The notes beneath the pieces are model-generated. The model did no database searches and had not been told where the DNA came from. It saw nothing but the letters and a program-made list of their open reading frames with translations. The translations under genes and the position numbers were made by a program. DNA of 64,000 nucleotides from Congeria kusceri (lineage: Eukaryota; Mollusca; Bivalvia; Myida; Dreissenidae), in assembly GCA_027627225.1 (NCBI GenBank), contig CM051036.1, forward strand, positions 39,814,926 to 39,878,925, read 5' to 3'. Positions 47,101-59,652 of the stretch are shown piece by piece; within the stretch, counting starts at the first letter, position 1; each line of letters begins with the position of its first letter.

Positions 47101-50100
47101 TATAAACCATGTGAGCCCCAGGGTGTGGCCAGTTTTGACCCCAGGGGCATCATTTGAACAATCTTTGTAGAGGACCACTATACGATGTTACATACCAAAT
47201 ATGAAACCTCTGGGCATTGCTGTTTCAGAGGAGAAGATTTTTAAAGTCATTTCGCTATTCAAGTCTATATAAACCATGTGACCACCAGGGTGTGGCGAGT
47301 TTTGACCCCAGGGGCATCATTTGAACAATATTTGTAGAGGGCCACTATACAATGTTACATACCAAATATGAAATCTCTAGGCCTTGCGGTTTCAGAGAAG
47401 ATTTTAAGTCATTTTGCTATACAAGTCTATTTAAACCATGTGACCCCCGGGGTGTGGCCAGTTTTTATCCCAGGGGCATCATTTGAACAATCTTTGTAGA
47501 GGACCAGTAGAGGATGTCACATATCAAATATGAAAACTCCAAGCCTTGTGGTTTCAGAGGAGAAGATTTTTAAAGTTTTCAGTTTCAAATCTATTTTTAT
47601 CTCTGGTGACCTACATATGCAGCGGACCGGAACAATTTTCAACAATTTTGAAAGAGGATCACCCAAGGATCATTCCTGTGAAGTTTGGTGAAAATCTACC
47701 CAGCGGTAGATTGTCTTTGAATGAAAATATTGACACACGACGGACGACGGACTAAAGGCGATCCTAAAAGCTCACCATGAGCAAAAAAAAATAAAAAAGG
47801 AGACTACTTATTGTCTAAAAAATTTGGGGCAAACACTTCATGTCAGCACCCCATGTCTTACCTGTCCTATAAACCATAGTGTAACCAGGACAACAGCTTT
47901 TCGCCTTGTTATTCCCATCAACATGGGAAGAATGAGAGGCAGCAGACAGAGATACCACAGAAAATACTGAAAACAACATTTAAGAAAACTAATGATGGCA
48001 GACAATGATCTGTTTACATTAATGGTAAAATTAGGATGACAATGTATCGATTGTTTTAGGTGAAATGTCACTTAAAAAGTTGCGCATGTGTTATACAAGG
48101 GTGATCAATAGCTGTGGTATATTATTACAAACAATAAGTAAATGAAGCACGAAGACAAGACCAGAACATTGTAACATAAACATAGCACAATAATTGACAC
48201 TAGCAATTATGATACTTTTGTGTACTTATGTTGACGTTTGCTAAAAAAGATCCTCAAAAATGTATAATAACATTAACTGTCAAAATATGACTATTAAGAA
48301 GTTACTTTACTAGCCATCTTGTTTTCTACCAAAAGTTGCGGCATATTTAAGTGAAAGCCTTGCCAAGCCCTTATAACTGGCTTACATACCTCTTTACATA
48401 AATAAACACATGACAAAATGGGAACAGAGAGACTAAAAGAACAAGTGAACAAATAGAAACACCGCTATCATACCTGGGATGTGCAGACCTTGTTGAACGT
48501 CACGAACGAGAAAGTGTTGAGCAGGAACACGAGTGCTGGTTCCTGGTAAAACATCACAGAGAACACCAACAGCAAAGCGACCTGAGAAATAATAAGATGG
48601 AAATATGTGATCATCAAACATGAACATCTGGGTTACTTGAAATATTTTTGTTCATTGAAATGAGAGATGGTGTCATAATGACATGTCGACCATAAATTGT
48701 TAAATGAAATACACAACACTAATCAGTGAAAGTATTATCAAATATGTGCAGTGCATGAGTAAAAGATTCGGTTACAAACAGGCAAAAGTTGTTATAGAGA
48801 TCTCCTTCACAATTTTATCCTAGATGTTTTCAGGGAATCGTAAATGCTGGAATATTTATAATACACCTATGATGATACACAATGGCAAATTATTCCCAAT
48901 ATCAAAGATTTAATGTCATGAAATCCCAAATCATGTAGGGGCCTTTTCCTCAAAAGATACGAAAGGAGGCATGATATCATATATATCTGGCTCTTAAGAA
49001 TGCAGCAATATTACATCCTATGCTATGTGATACCTGGGGTATGAAGCAGGCTACACTAATCAAGGAGGATTCACCGAAAGCTGTCTGCAAGTACAGCTGG
49101 TAGAAGTACGGGGAGAAGTTGTGCTTGATATCCCGTCGCGTGATGTGGTATAGGTACGTATGCTCTATAAACTCCCAGCCATAACTGCGAACAAAGTCCA
49201 CCCATTTACTTGTATATACAGCTGTACAGCATATCTTGGCTGACATTTCAAATGTCATTTAAAAAATCATTACAAAACTGCAAAAATGATAACATTATAT
49301 GAATTCAATACTTCAGTTGTTTGTTACTTATAATTTGCGGGTAGATACGTACCCAGTTGTTTTATTCAGGTTGAAACACAGATTACAACACATTTAGCAA
49401 CAGCAATTTGAAGTAATCTTTGTTTGACCAGTTTCAAAGGTAAGTTAAGCAAAATTGAAGAAGTTTTTGAGAATGTGTGAAGTAACTTAGAATGGCCTAT
49501 AAAAGCTTGAAAGCTTATATCTGATGAGGTCCTTGATTAATTAACTTGCTGGTAAACTACTCTGTCATGATCCCTATCAAAAGCATTACTTTGATATCAT
49601 ACCTTTGAAAGAGGTAAAAATGAAATGTAAAGAATGCGTCAAACCAATCTGTGAGAATACTAGTAATCTGATGTCCAAGGGATTACATATATATGTACTA
49701 ACAGCTGATAGCAAATCCATGTTAGTGCTCCCAATACAGATACCGTTGCAAATCCAAACTTCAATCTCGCCTTGTTTGGAAACAAAAATATGAACTTTTC
49801 CTTCCAACCACATATTCTTAAATCTCTTTCGCTGTTCCCTAGCCATAGGTATATTGGCAACGAATAAATAACTGGGTAGATCTTAAAATGTACAGCTAAC
49901 GCATAGACAATTCCAGTCCAAATTGTATCCCCTTTGTAAAGCAGATGCAGACAAAGTAGCACCAAACACGACATGATTGACTCTGCATTTCCTCGACTTG
50001 AGACTGTCATTGGAAGTGGATTTAGCAGCCAAGTGGCCGCACAAATGTTTGCCATTTTATCCGATGCTCCCCTCATTTTTAGGATTGTTTGTATCAAATA

Positions 50101-51228
50101 CCCTGTGAACACATCAAGTAGGATGAAAATAATTTTTCCAAAAGATGGAGATAAATAAATATTTGGCTGCAGCATCCAAGATAGAAGGGAGTATGTCGGT
50201 AGGTGGCCCTTAAATATGGGGACTTGCCCTGAAAAAGAACATTTAAACATCTTGAACAAGTTAAAGGCTTTTGAAGTTAAAATATGGAACAAAACATTTT
50301 GTGTTTATTTAAAATTGAAAAAATACATCAAAAATGCAATTCTCACCATGTAAAGAAAATTTGGTTAGAACCGACAACACTGTACTACTAAAATGTACTC
50401 AATAATAAACTCAAATATATTTAAACATCAATAACCTAGTTTTTAATAAGGCTACAAAATTACCAGCCTCTTTGATTTTGTGAGTTTATGACTTGCATGC
50501 AGACAATGCTAGACACAATCATAATCTCATATTAGTCTTATTAATAAGCAGTGCCACAAGTTTAGTGTTCCTTTTTTAATAGGGCTAGATTTTCTGTAAC
50601 GTCTAAGTTGTCTTATCACTCGAAGACCAGTGGTAGAAAACTGAAAGCTTCAGTTCATAAATTCCCATTATTTGCAACAATAAATTTATCAATCAATGTA
50701 CTGATAAATAATGCTGATATAAAACAAGAGCTGTCTCAGGACTGCGCGCTAGACTATTCAACCACTTTGTCAGAGTTATTGGCCTTTATCACTACAAAAA
50801 AGGGGCATAATTCTGCTAAAATGCAATGTGCTTTTGGCTTGGCTAGTGACCCTATATACTGACCTAGAAGACATGTGTGAAGTTTCAATTAAATATCTGT
50901 AGTAGATATAGAGATATGGGGTTGTTGCATGCAAACCTTAACCAGAGCATCAGGCCAACGCTGACGAAGGGGTGAGTAGTTTAGCTCAAACTTTTATGTT
51001 AATAAAATGTAGGTCAATATTTGCGACCAGAGCTGAAACAGGTAATACTAAATCTCATACCTGATAAACAAACTTAGCTGCATCACTGAAGACATGATAA
51101 TCAATGTCTGTGAACTTTACTGCCATTGTACGGTTCTGCCACTCCCCATATAGCAACAGCAACAACCGCAGAAGCAGCGCCATGACAAACTGGGTTTTCA
51201 AGTCCATGGTGGGCCCCATGGAGAACAT
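44135..51228 (-). CDS. PIGM: GPI alpha-1,4-mannosyltransferase I (PIGM), with 1-nt frameshift
   Basis: Six exons: 51228-51061, 50228-49703, 49184-49034, 48581-48474, 47966-47862, 44539-44135; about 487 residues if the frame is restored. PIGM adds the first mannose, from dolichol-phosphate-mannose, to the GPI anchor precursor on the luminal side of the ER. Seen in order: N-terminal hydrophobic helix, the DxD-type catalytic motif TDIDY (Asp 41 and 43), [91 protein letters not shown] and LINC. Exon 2 is 526 nt where phase needs 527: the reading frame slips around 50183-50190, at CCC in codons for HTP. This may be a homopolymer sequencing error or a real lesion. ATG at 51228 follows an in-frame stop; Met 4 or Met 8 are alternative starts. 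The C-terminus has an extra Ser/Thr/Lys-rich tail of about 85 residues after the last helix. Confidence 0.88.
45330..46190. repeat. Tandem units of about 130-145 bp in PIGM intron
   Basis: About six units, each with TAAGGTATCTATGTA, TTTCATTAAAATATC, TTATTGAGC, ACCGTTTTTCTA and GTGACCTTGACCCCACCC. The block begins GAGGGCCACGATGGCCCTCG, itself a small palindrome. It runs into the 166-bp array and is probably the left part of the same mollusc interspersed element. Confidence 0.8.
46190..47600. repeat. 166-bp tandem array, about 8 copies
   Basis: Eight units at a steady 162-167 bp spacing, each with GTGTGGCCAGTTTTGACCCC, AGGGGCATCATTTGAACAAT, CTTTGTAGAGGACCACTATA and GGCCTTGCGGTTTCAGAG. After the array a single tail (GACACACGACGGACGACGGA, then AAAGGCGATCCTAAAAGCTC, to about 47790) closes the element. 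The tail motif is common at one end of bivalve interspersed repeats. Lies in the last intron of PIGM. Confidence 0.85.
50728..50990 (+). repeat. Interspersed repeat fragment
   Basis: Starts AACAAGAGCTGTCTCAGGAC and GCGCGCTAGACTATTCA, continues AGTTATTGGCCTTTATCACT and ends near GGCCAACGCTGACGAAGGGG. I recognise the opening as a frequent start of mollusc interspersed elements. It lies in PIGM intron 1 and has no gene content. Confidence 0.5.
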
Positions 51229-51919
51229 TTACAACCCTAAAACAGCGATTACAAAAGATCCTGTTATAAGTGTTCAACTATTGGCATGTAAATATTACAG
51301 CTGCTCAATAAATTTATATTATGAAATAAATGTTACATTTGTTTTTATTTATCTATCCAAATTCTGTCCGAATTCAACAATCCGAATAACGCAACATCCG
51401 GCGTACTCAATATAAACATACCTTTTGACGAAAGAAACAGTTTAACAGGAATCAAATGAAGAATAAAAATAATAATTATAAGAATATACCGTTAAATCAA
51501 AGTGAAATAGAGATTCGATGCACCAAAAATAATTTATTTTGCGAATCATGACACACTATGGACGCGTCCATTTTTGGAAAGGTTACAGTTAAATAATAAA
51601 TAATGTCAATGTCCATAATCGATCAATGCAGATGCTGCAACTGTGTAGCCCCGTAGTAGTTATAAATATGTTTGTGAACATTATAAGTCGTATATAGCGT
51701 TTATAAAGGTAAAATCACTAAGAGTATATAGAGAGTAAATGAGTAAATAGTGGATAAGTAAGTTACTGGTTGAATGAGTGAAAGAGTGATTTAGTGAGTA
51801 CAATAATAAGTGTGTAACATAATGAGTGACTGATTTAATTATTGATATAGTAAGTACGGGAATGAGTAAGTGACTGACTAACTGAATGATGAGAGACTGA
51901 TTGATTAATTGTTTGATTA
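51229..51919. other. 5' flank of PIGM
   Basis: AT-rich sequence with no exon. The PIGM promoter should be at its left end. The right end degenerates into GAGT/GATT-rich simple sequence. Confidence 0.4.
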
Positions 51920-52027
51920 ATTGATTGATTGATTGATTGATTGATTGAGTGAGTGAGTGAGTGAGTGAGTGAGTGAGTGAGTGAGTGAGTGAGTGAGTGA
52001 GTGAGTGAGTGAGTGAGTGAGTGAGTG
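51920..52027. repeat. Tetranucleotide microsatellite (GATT)n(GAGT)n
   Basis: An uninterrupted run of about six GATT units passes into about twenty GAGT units and ends GTGTCAGTCAGTCAATT. Upstream sequence to about 51720 is a degenerate version, which suggests slippage growth from a decayed older tract. Confidence 0.95.
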
Positions 52028-52489
52028 TCAGTCAGTCAATTAACGAGGGCGGGTGGGATGGAGATATTCAGGTAACTGTATGTATAGAAAGCGTCGGAGG
52101 TAAGACGGGAATTACTTTAAAATCATGGATCGTATTTCAGACAAGTGATGATAACCTGACAGAAAAGTTAATATAGTCAACAAGGCTCATACAGACAGGC
52201 ATAATAACATGCTTTTACATGTACTTGGTGTATTTTCATTTACCGTTCCGAGACGAATAACACCAAGTTTTCAAAACCTCATACGTGAAACATATTAATG
52301 TATAGATAAATATCAGTTTGATACTCAGGCGTCCGTAATTTTCACAACTCTGAGTGCAACAGGGTAAAAGCACTGATTGTTAAGATTCTACATAAAACAA
52401 TACAGCGTTGACCTTGTACATAAAACGTTATTAATATAATCATTCGGTAAATGTCGTTTGATCGTTCTTGAAGATATCTTTTGTACCTT

Positions 52490-53880
52490 AAAATTGATTC
52501 CAAGTCCAAGTCCAAAGTTTATTGCATAAACATTATACAATGTCAAAGCACAATAAATAATATTGACATGGAGAAGTACACGCTCAATGGAGCATACAAC
52601 AAGAAAATTTTTAGCATCTCAATAATAACTTTTATAATAATAGTGAAACATTACAGATATTAAACAGTAAATGAACAGTTTGGTGGATTCATAATAGTAA
52701 ACAGTGTGAAATTTACAGAGTAAATAATTTGATATGTATTCTCAACACTTCGGCATAATATATAAATTTAGCGATATTGTATAAAGTAGTACTACCGGTT
52801 GTTTTTAAAATCAATTCAAATTTATTTAGCGTAGGCCAGTGACAGTAATAAGGTTTAAAATATTTCATTCTGAGCTCCTTGTACATTGGACAAACAAGTA
52901 AAAAATGATATTCTGATTCAGTCAGGTTCATGTTACAGGATCGGCAGATTTGTTCATTAACAGACATGTTCGAATATCTACCAGTTTCAATAGCTAGTTT
53001 GTGTGAGGACGTTCTAAATCTTGCGATGGCAAATCTGTATTTCTTTTCATGAATTTTTTTGCAAATATGGCTCTAATTTGAGTTCATGTTTGATAAGAGA
53101 ATATGTTTTTAGTTTGGTTGAAGAATTAACGTCGAAATGCCATGTTTGTTGATAACTATCTATAATTCGCCTCTTAACAATTTCCAAAGTGGTTAAATCC
53201 AATTTTTCGGTATTCCAAATTTTACCAAAACCGTTAGTTACAAGACATTCCTTTATATTTGACACCCAATTATTTTTATCCTGAATTCTGTTTCTTAACG
53301 TATCCTTCTTTAGCATGTTATACACTTTTTTTACAATGTGATCATTATGTAAATTTATCACTTTATACCAATATTTTAACATACGGATTTGGCGGCATAC
53401 ATGAAAAGGGATCCTACCGAGTTCTCCGTAGAGTGCAGATAAATTTGTAGACTTTTTTACGCCAAGCAGTGATCTTAATAGTTTAGTGTGTATCAATTCA
53501 ATGTCTTTCGCTTGATGGAAGCCCCATATTTCTGAGCAAAAATTAAGGATTGGGGCAACAAGAGTATCAAATAATTTTATTCTTTGTTGTATTGGTAATT
53601 CAATTGCATCAAATATCTGGAATAATTTACTTAATGAAAAGGATGCATATTGTGCGATCGATTTTTGGGATCTGTAAAAGTTGCCATTTTTGAACAGGTT
53701 TATACCTAGGTATATGAACGAACTCCAATTTCAACTAAAGTATTGTAGATATATAACTCAAACGTTGTAGCCCTTCCTTTTTCAAACACCATAGCTTTTG
53801 TTTTTGAAACATTAACTTTCAGTCCCCATGCATTACAATAACTTTCTACATCTTTTAACATAATTCTTGGCTTTTACAGC
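52490..53880 (-). mobile_element. Non-LTR retrotransposon 3' fragment (reverse transcriptase C-terminus)
   Basis: Minus-strand pieces read, in order, CNAWGLKVNVSKTKAMVFEK (about 53840-53780), SFIYLGINLFKNGNF in another frame, then HTKLLRSLLGVKKSTN, LYGELGRIPFHV and RMLKYWYKV (53496-53047), then ICRSCNMNLTESEYHFLLVC and PMYKELR (52967-52713). This is the usual order at the C-terminus of mollusc LINE polymerases: the end of the RT domain, the connecting region and a Cys-rich EYHFLLVCP block. The 5' part (endonuclease and RT core) is missing, and there are at least two frame breaks, so it is a dead 5'-truncated insertion. The 3' end near 52490-52510 has a repeated CAAGTC motif. Confidence 0.85.
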
Positions 53881-55331
53881 TACCGGTTTAAGAGTCACAG
53901 ACTTATGTTTGGCATTTTTATTGGACGACAGGGATGGTAAGAATTGATAACCTATTAAACTAATCATACGTCCCTAAAGTAGGCAAGCGTGACTTATTGA
54001 GTACAGCCAGATGTTTACATGCCGACAAATACGCCCCTATATGTCTCTGCCAATGTCCTTGGATTTGTGAATTTACTACAAAGGTTGGTCACGTGAATGG
54101 GTATAGGAAGTTACTGCGAGATTGGAAGTAGCTGCGAGAAATTCATGATGCAAATAAAAGAACTAATATAGACAAATATACTAGTAAACCATTCAATATA
54201 TTATAAAACTGATTTGAAACAAACTGTATTTGTTCAAACTTCAGTGATTACGTTAGAGGTTCACATTGTAACTTAAAAATAAAATTATTACAATTTATAT
54301 TATGCATTTGTAAGAAAAGGAAATATATGTATATATACGGTAAATGTACAAGCGTGGGGACATGCATTTTGCGTGTATCAAAACCAAACCAAGATCTACG
54401 AAATGGGGATCTGGTAGCTTAACACTGTCCTGCATTTTAGGTTCTTGCAGTTCTATGTCGGCTTGAGAGCTCATACAATGTATAATTCCACGTGGAGCGT
54501 TCGACGTTCTGTGACAGAAAAACTGAAAGCATGATGGCTCGGGTGACCTTAAGACTTTTATATCAGCCTAAACCAGAACGCAGTTACGTATCGCTCATAA
54601 AATGGCTGAGAGATAGGCTTTCATTGACATTCTGCCAAAGCATCTTCGTCGACTTCCACTTAGATGAATTTCATATTTGTAATTTTTATTGTGGGTTGTC
54701 AGCGAATGATATTTGCAGAAGTAAGTACAGTTGCGTCAGCAGAGAATAAAGTTTGACTGTTTTGCAAATTGCGTTCATTATGACATTAAAATAAGATGTA
54801 CCGGTGCATTCTACGAAACACATTTAAAAAAAAATATTTTATACATTAATAATGAGTAATATTTTGAAGCTTGATTAATGACATGTTTGGCCAATAAACT
54901 TAAAAAAATATATTTGCTAGCCGTGGTTTTAACACTTTCTTTTTAAAGACCGTTTTAAGGGAGTATAATTCGCTGGTTAAAACGTGTATTTCTTCCGACT
55001 TATTATCATGGGTAAATATTGTGTCCGCTTGAAACAAATGTATCCTTGTGGATGCATGTGTTTGTCTCCTTTGAGATTAGGGAACACCGCTGTTTTAAAA
55101 ATTGGCAGTAAACAATCAGTGACTGTTTTATTCGTTTACAAATCGAAAGGTAATAATTCTGCAACATTAAAACTGTCTTTCAGTATACAAAATAAAACAA
55201 AAATGATTTCATATCTTTATTGCAAATACAATCGACCCAGTATGTTTGTATTGCAACTTACTTCATCCAACCATTGAGGTATTTTAAATTCATATACTAA
55301 ATCGTAATATCACATTTATATGACTTTAAAG
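53881..55331. other. Upstream region of the ten-cysteine gene
   Basis: A signal-peptide exon for the downstream gene should be here, but none is convincing. The plus-strand frame 54492-54749 contains a donor-like AGAA|GTAAGT at 54720; the frame 54984-55277 starts MGKYCVRLKQMYPCGCMC. Neither joins in a way that I can support. Confidence 0.35.
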
Positions 55332-56271
55332 GCCACAACTATAACAATGCCTGCGGACTTGACTACAGCTCCGACGACCCGAGGCGGTCTTCTACCAGTT
55401 CTGCATCCCACGGGGGCCCAACCTAACTCAGCTTTCCTTGTGACAATCAACGGGCAGTTTGTGCGCATTATCGACAACTGTACTGTACATGACTTTAGTA
55501 CATGTCATATAGGCTTTTGCTGTACCAAGACTGTAAGATTTTCAGAAGTTATATTTGTTAACATTCTGTGAACATATTTATTGCCAATGTGCGGCCATTT
55601 CCTTGACAAGTGCGCATATAATTATGTTTGCATTACTTTTGACCAAACCAGAACTTATGTGCGCTTATTCAAAAAATGTTGCAAATTATATTCCTATCTG
55701 GTCTGACTCGGCTTACGTTGGGAAAAAAGCCAAACTGAGGTCAAATATGTGTTGTAACAATATTTGATTTTTTAAATTTATTTCATTTGAGATAAGAAAG
55801 AATACGGCAATTAGGGCACTTGGCACGTCCTTCCGTTTAGATAACATTTCCACCTTTTCATTTCGCCTATCTTTTATCAATTTATCATACTCTCCATTAA
55901 CTTTTGTCTACAGGGTTTACAAGAACCGATGTTAAAGATAAAACATTCTGTTTTGCGTCAAAATTACGGTTCACGAATTCTAAAATAAAGAAGTATAGTT
56001 CGTAATGACACAAACTTTGAGCAAATGACACATCTTGTCCCAGTATTTTTTTTGCTTACTGTTCTGATAGCTTGTGCTAATGAGACATGTCTATCCACTG
56101 TTACAGTTCCTGCAGTACCCTGTGGGCTACAGCGGCGCCACACCCACGTATCAGCTGGAGTGTAAACCCCTCAGAAGTACCGGGGAGTTTTGCTACTTTA
56201 ACACACCGGAGAACTACTGTCCGTGCGCCACGAGGTGTCACACGAACGGTTTCTATGGAACATGTGTTTAA
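55332..56271 (+). CDS. Secreted ten-cysteine prokineticin/astakine-like protein (partial model)
   Basis: Two exons join in phase 0: 55332-55532 (acceptor TTTAAAG, donor AAGACT|GTAAGA) and 56107-56271 (acceptor GTTACAG). The joined cysteine pattern is C-x7-C-x4-CC, a loop, C-KPLRSTGEF-C, then C-P-C-x3-C-x8-C: ten cysteines. Prokineticins and invertebrate astakines have the same ten-cysteine order, including CxPLxxxGExC and a CPC, in the colipase/prokineticin fold. Those are small secreted signalling proteins; astakines act in invertebrate blood-cell production. There is no AVIT N-terminus; instead a Thr/Pro-rich stretch (TTAPTTRGG) precedes the first Cys. The signal-peptide exon is not found. 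Receptor and role cannot be inferred. A related Cys-rich fold with another function is possible. Confidence 0.65.
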
Positions 56272-56444
56272 CAACATGACTTAAGTAACATTTGCATGTC
56301 ATCATATTTCGTCATTGTATGGATATCATATGTTGTGTTTTTGTTGTAATAGAAAATGTGTTTATCACACTGAAAATATACATTGGAATAATTGTGTACG
56401 CATTTAAATGTTAGTTGCAATGTATAATGTACATGTGTATATGA

Positions 56445-56450
56445 AATAAA
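56445..56450 (+). terminator. Polyadenylation signal of the ten-cysteine gene
   Basis: AATAAA 174 bp after the stop codon, followed by AT-rich sequence; supports 56107-56271 being a true terminal exon. Confidence 0.6.
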
Positions 56451-56873
56451 AGCCTGATTAATCCGTTGTTCAATATATTGTTAGGTATAATATAAGGTAT
56501 ATAGACTATAATGCACGTAAGCCGCCAAAGCAAACCCATATATCAGCGTGTTATATTTGTATGTAACAGTAACATGAAAAACCAATTCTATGCTGTATAA
56601 GAAAACTCAAATTACAAGAAGAGAATACTATGACAGTTTATGAATAAATAATACAACAAATGTGTTTTCAAAATGTTTGTTAAATGTGTCTTTTGCACAT
56701 ATAATGTATTATTTAACATTCCGGCAGTTTAACTATCGCTATAAAAGTTCTATGTCAAATGGTCACTAGGGGTCACCCTTGTGATAAGGAATCGTCGTAC
56801 TAGACTATGTATACTATGTAGCTTGTAAGATTAGCAACACCTAAATGTCAAAAGGTAATTAAGGATCACCCTC

Positions 56874-59652
56874 TTAATAAGGAATTGTCGGCGGTAGCGG
56901 CGGGATTGTGGTACCCCGACGGCCGGCGGAGGCACCACCACGTGATATAAGCCTCGTCTTCTGCCTTTCGTTTTCTGTACTAGATTTGACCCTCTTTTTT
57001 GACCTAAATACCAGTAAGTCACCTTTGGCTTTGTTCAGTTCCTTTTGCAATTCTTTTATCTTTACAGTGTGTTCCTCTTCGGCTTTTAATCGTCTGTCTT
57101 CAAAGAACTTTGCCTTCTTTTCAGCGATTTTTGTTATTTTTTGTTTTTGTTTCACTTGCTCCTTTAGTGACTCATTTTCATTTTCTAAAGCGGCAATTCG
57201 TTCATTTTTTTCTTCTACATCCTTAACTCGCTTGAGGCGATCCTTTTCAAACTCGCGTTTTATTTGCTCTCTTTCTTTTACATTCTCGATTTTGAGTGCT
57301 TCAACGCTAGCTTTCAATGATGCGTTTTCTTCCTTCAGTTCTTGCACTTCTTTCCGAAGAGTCGATAACTCTTCAATGGCTTCATCTTTCACTCTCAACC
57401 CAACTTGATTTGCAAGTGCTTCGTGTTCGGCTTTTAGTTGCTCCACTAACAGATCAGCCATGTCCTTGGTGAATGTTCTGCAATATTAGCACAAAATATA
57501 CAGGTCACTGAGTTGTATCCGCTTTTGTATTATTTTCAATGAACAATGATTATTAATTATGTGTTACAATTCTATGTACGAATTATAACATCCCACTTTG
57601 TGAGGAAATTAGCACCTACAACATTTAATATTATAGGGGATTATTTTTGTACATTGCAATGTATGTGTATTTAGTGTAGCGTCTTAAGGGTAGCCACATG
57701 TACATGTATATATGTTTTATTTACTTAAATTACAGTTATAACTACTCACACTAGACCCTTCGAAAGGAGATCCATTATCAGTGTCTGTGTCAGGCCTACA
57801 ACATAGTATATGAACGCTTAAAGAATCATTTATATTCACGCCAGTTTTCATTAATTGAGTAATAATGAAGACAATATTCAATTACTATAGAAACCAGTTG
57901 AGGTTATCATCGAATTAAAAATACATAATATCAAATATGCAGAACAATAACCAAACTTGTGAACTAACTTTATTGTCCTTCAAAGACATTGATATTACAA
58001 GGATCATGGCTAGCCAAGTCGTTAGGCCTTGGAGATGGAGTGTTTAACATCTATTTCATCAATGTATTTCAGTAAAATTAAATGACAAATAAAGTTAAAT
58101 GTTGTTAACCTTAATATGAAGCAGGCAGCGGTTAACTACTTGGAATTACTCTGAGTATTGAGGCCATTGTCAAAACATCAAATGAACCTTTCCAAACCCT
58201 GTACATTTTCTGAATGTTGACTACAATAATACTGATATCAGACAGACACGGACTTACCATTGTCGCTATGTCTCGTAAAGGGCCTTACTCCATTTGGGGA
58301 ACGAACGCTGATTGACGGCTGCTCTGATTGTGCACTTCGCTGTGTAACATTTTCCATGTCAGACCTATCCCCTCCCACAGGCACAGGTCTGACTCTTGGG
58401 TCGAAAGACTGGCGGACAGGAGGATTTTCGTACCCATGCCTGGTTATCAGATCACGGTGGTTTGACTTTGCCGTTTGATCTGGTTTCGGTTTTACGATTT
58501 GAACAATCTTCGTGGTTGCGGTATGGTTAGTCTTGTGTGATGTCTGCTTCGTGTTGTAATGAACTTGTTTGCTGACGCTGGTACGGACTGTCTCTCGGCC
58601 TGTCCTCGACCTTCCGTGTTCATTTGCTAACCTTAAATCAGGGCATAACTATATATGTACTGTATTCTTCATTATATTGTTATACAATGGATTTCATACT
58701 TACTAAGTACTAACTGAAATATACGAAGTATTATTCCAAAAAGTACAACGATATAAACACACTAGAGCAATGCAATATTGAAGCTAACTATAATATACAA
58801 TTTGATATTGTTTATATTTTGTTATCCAATACATTTCGTAAAAGGTTACTAATAAAACTGATCACTGAAGTGTGTTAATAGATTTCATTTGTAAACTTCA
58901 ACACTAATCAATAAGTACTCACGAGTCGTTCGTTAAAACGCTAGCCATAGTATCTTCTCTAACAACCTGTTCCTTTTCCTTATCTTCCCCTTTTTCAATG
59001 GCTTTGGATAACTGGGAATATGGTGGGGGTGGATGTGTAAACTCAGTTTCCAAACTGTCATCTGCGTCTTCCGGTATTTGTTCCCTTCTCTTTCCTCTAG
59101 ATTGTTTAGCATAGAGACTAAATTCATTTGCAATTAAATCAAACTCATCAGTCTTAAGCTGTGATGAAACATACGTCGCGACACTTCCACTCGTTTTGTC
59201 AGTATCTTTTGTGCTTTCGCGATCGGTATGCAAACTTGCTAAGCTGTGTTCTAGATCGGATTGATTATCTTCTTTTTCTTGGTAACTTTGATCATTGATG
59301 TACATCGGATCTGTTGTTTCTAATATTTCATCACGATTCTCATCATCTTCAACATTTGTGACACTAATATCATATGGAATGTTAAGCTCCTTTTCTGCAT
59401 TCTCAATATCTTTATCTCGTTCTTGTTCCTTGTCGTTATTCGTTTTTTCGTCTAAGTTTACAGATAAGTCGTTTTCAACCGACAACTCCTTGTGCGTGTT
59501 TTCTCCTAAATCTGACAAATGTCTGGACGGTGTTTTAACACAGGATGATGCCCCACCTGACACAAATGACCCGATCGGAACCGGGTATTCAAGCGCTTCC
59601 CAAGATATTGGCTTGGTACTAAGATCCTGGGACCTTCCTGTTATTGACATAT
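56874..59652 (-). CDS. Unrecognised protein: acidic region, PPPY motif, long coiled coil
   Basis: Four exons in phase, 59652-58923, 58631-58258, 57795-57750 and 57477-56874, give 583 codons from the ATG at 59650 (donors ACTC|GTGAGT, AATG|GTAAGT, TAGT|GTGAGT; acceptors TTGCAG, TTTAAG, TTGTAG, TTGCAG). The first exon encodes a hydrophilic Asp/Glu/Lys/Ser-rich region and HPPPPYSQL, a PPxY motif of the kind bound by WW domains. The second is basic and polar (KPKPDQTAKSNHRD). The last is a coiled coil (about 389-545, heptads such as LRKEVQELKEENASLK) ending in a basic patch and PPLPPTIPY. No signal peptide or membrane helix is seen, so probably cytoplasmic or nuclear, or the inner part of a membrane protein whose first exon lies further right. 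The last exon has its own ATG at 57461 and could be a separate transcript. I do not recognise the family. Confidence 0.65.

Noticed and set aside
56908..57408. Plus-strand Ser/Phe-rich frame of 166 codons
   Set aside because: Complement of the Glu/Lys-rich coiled-coil exon.
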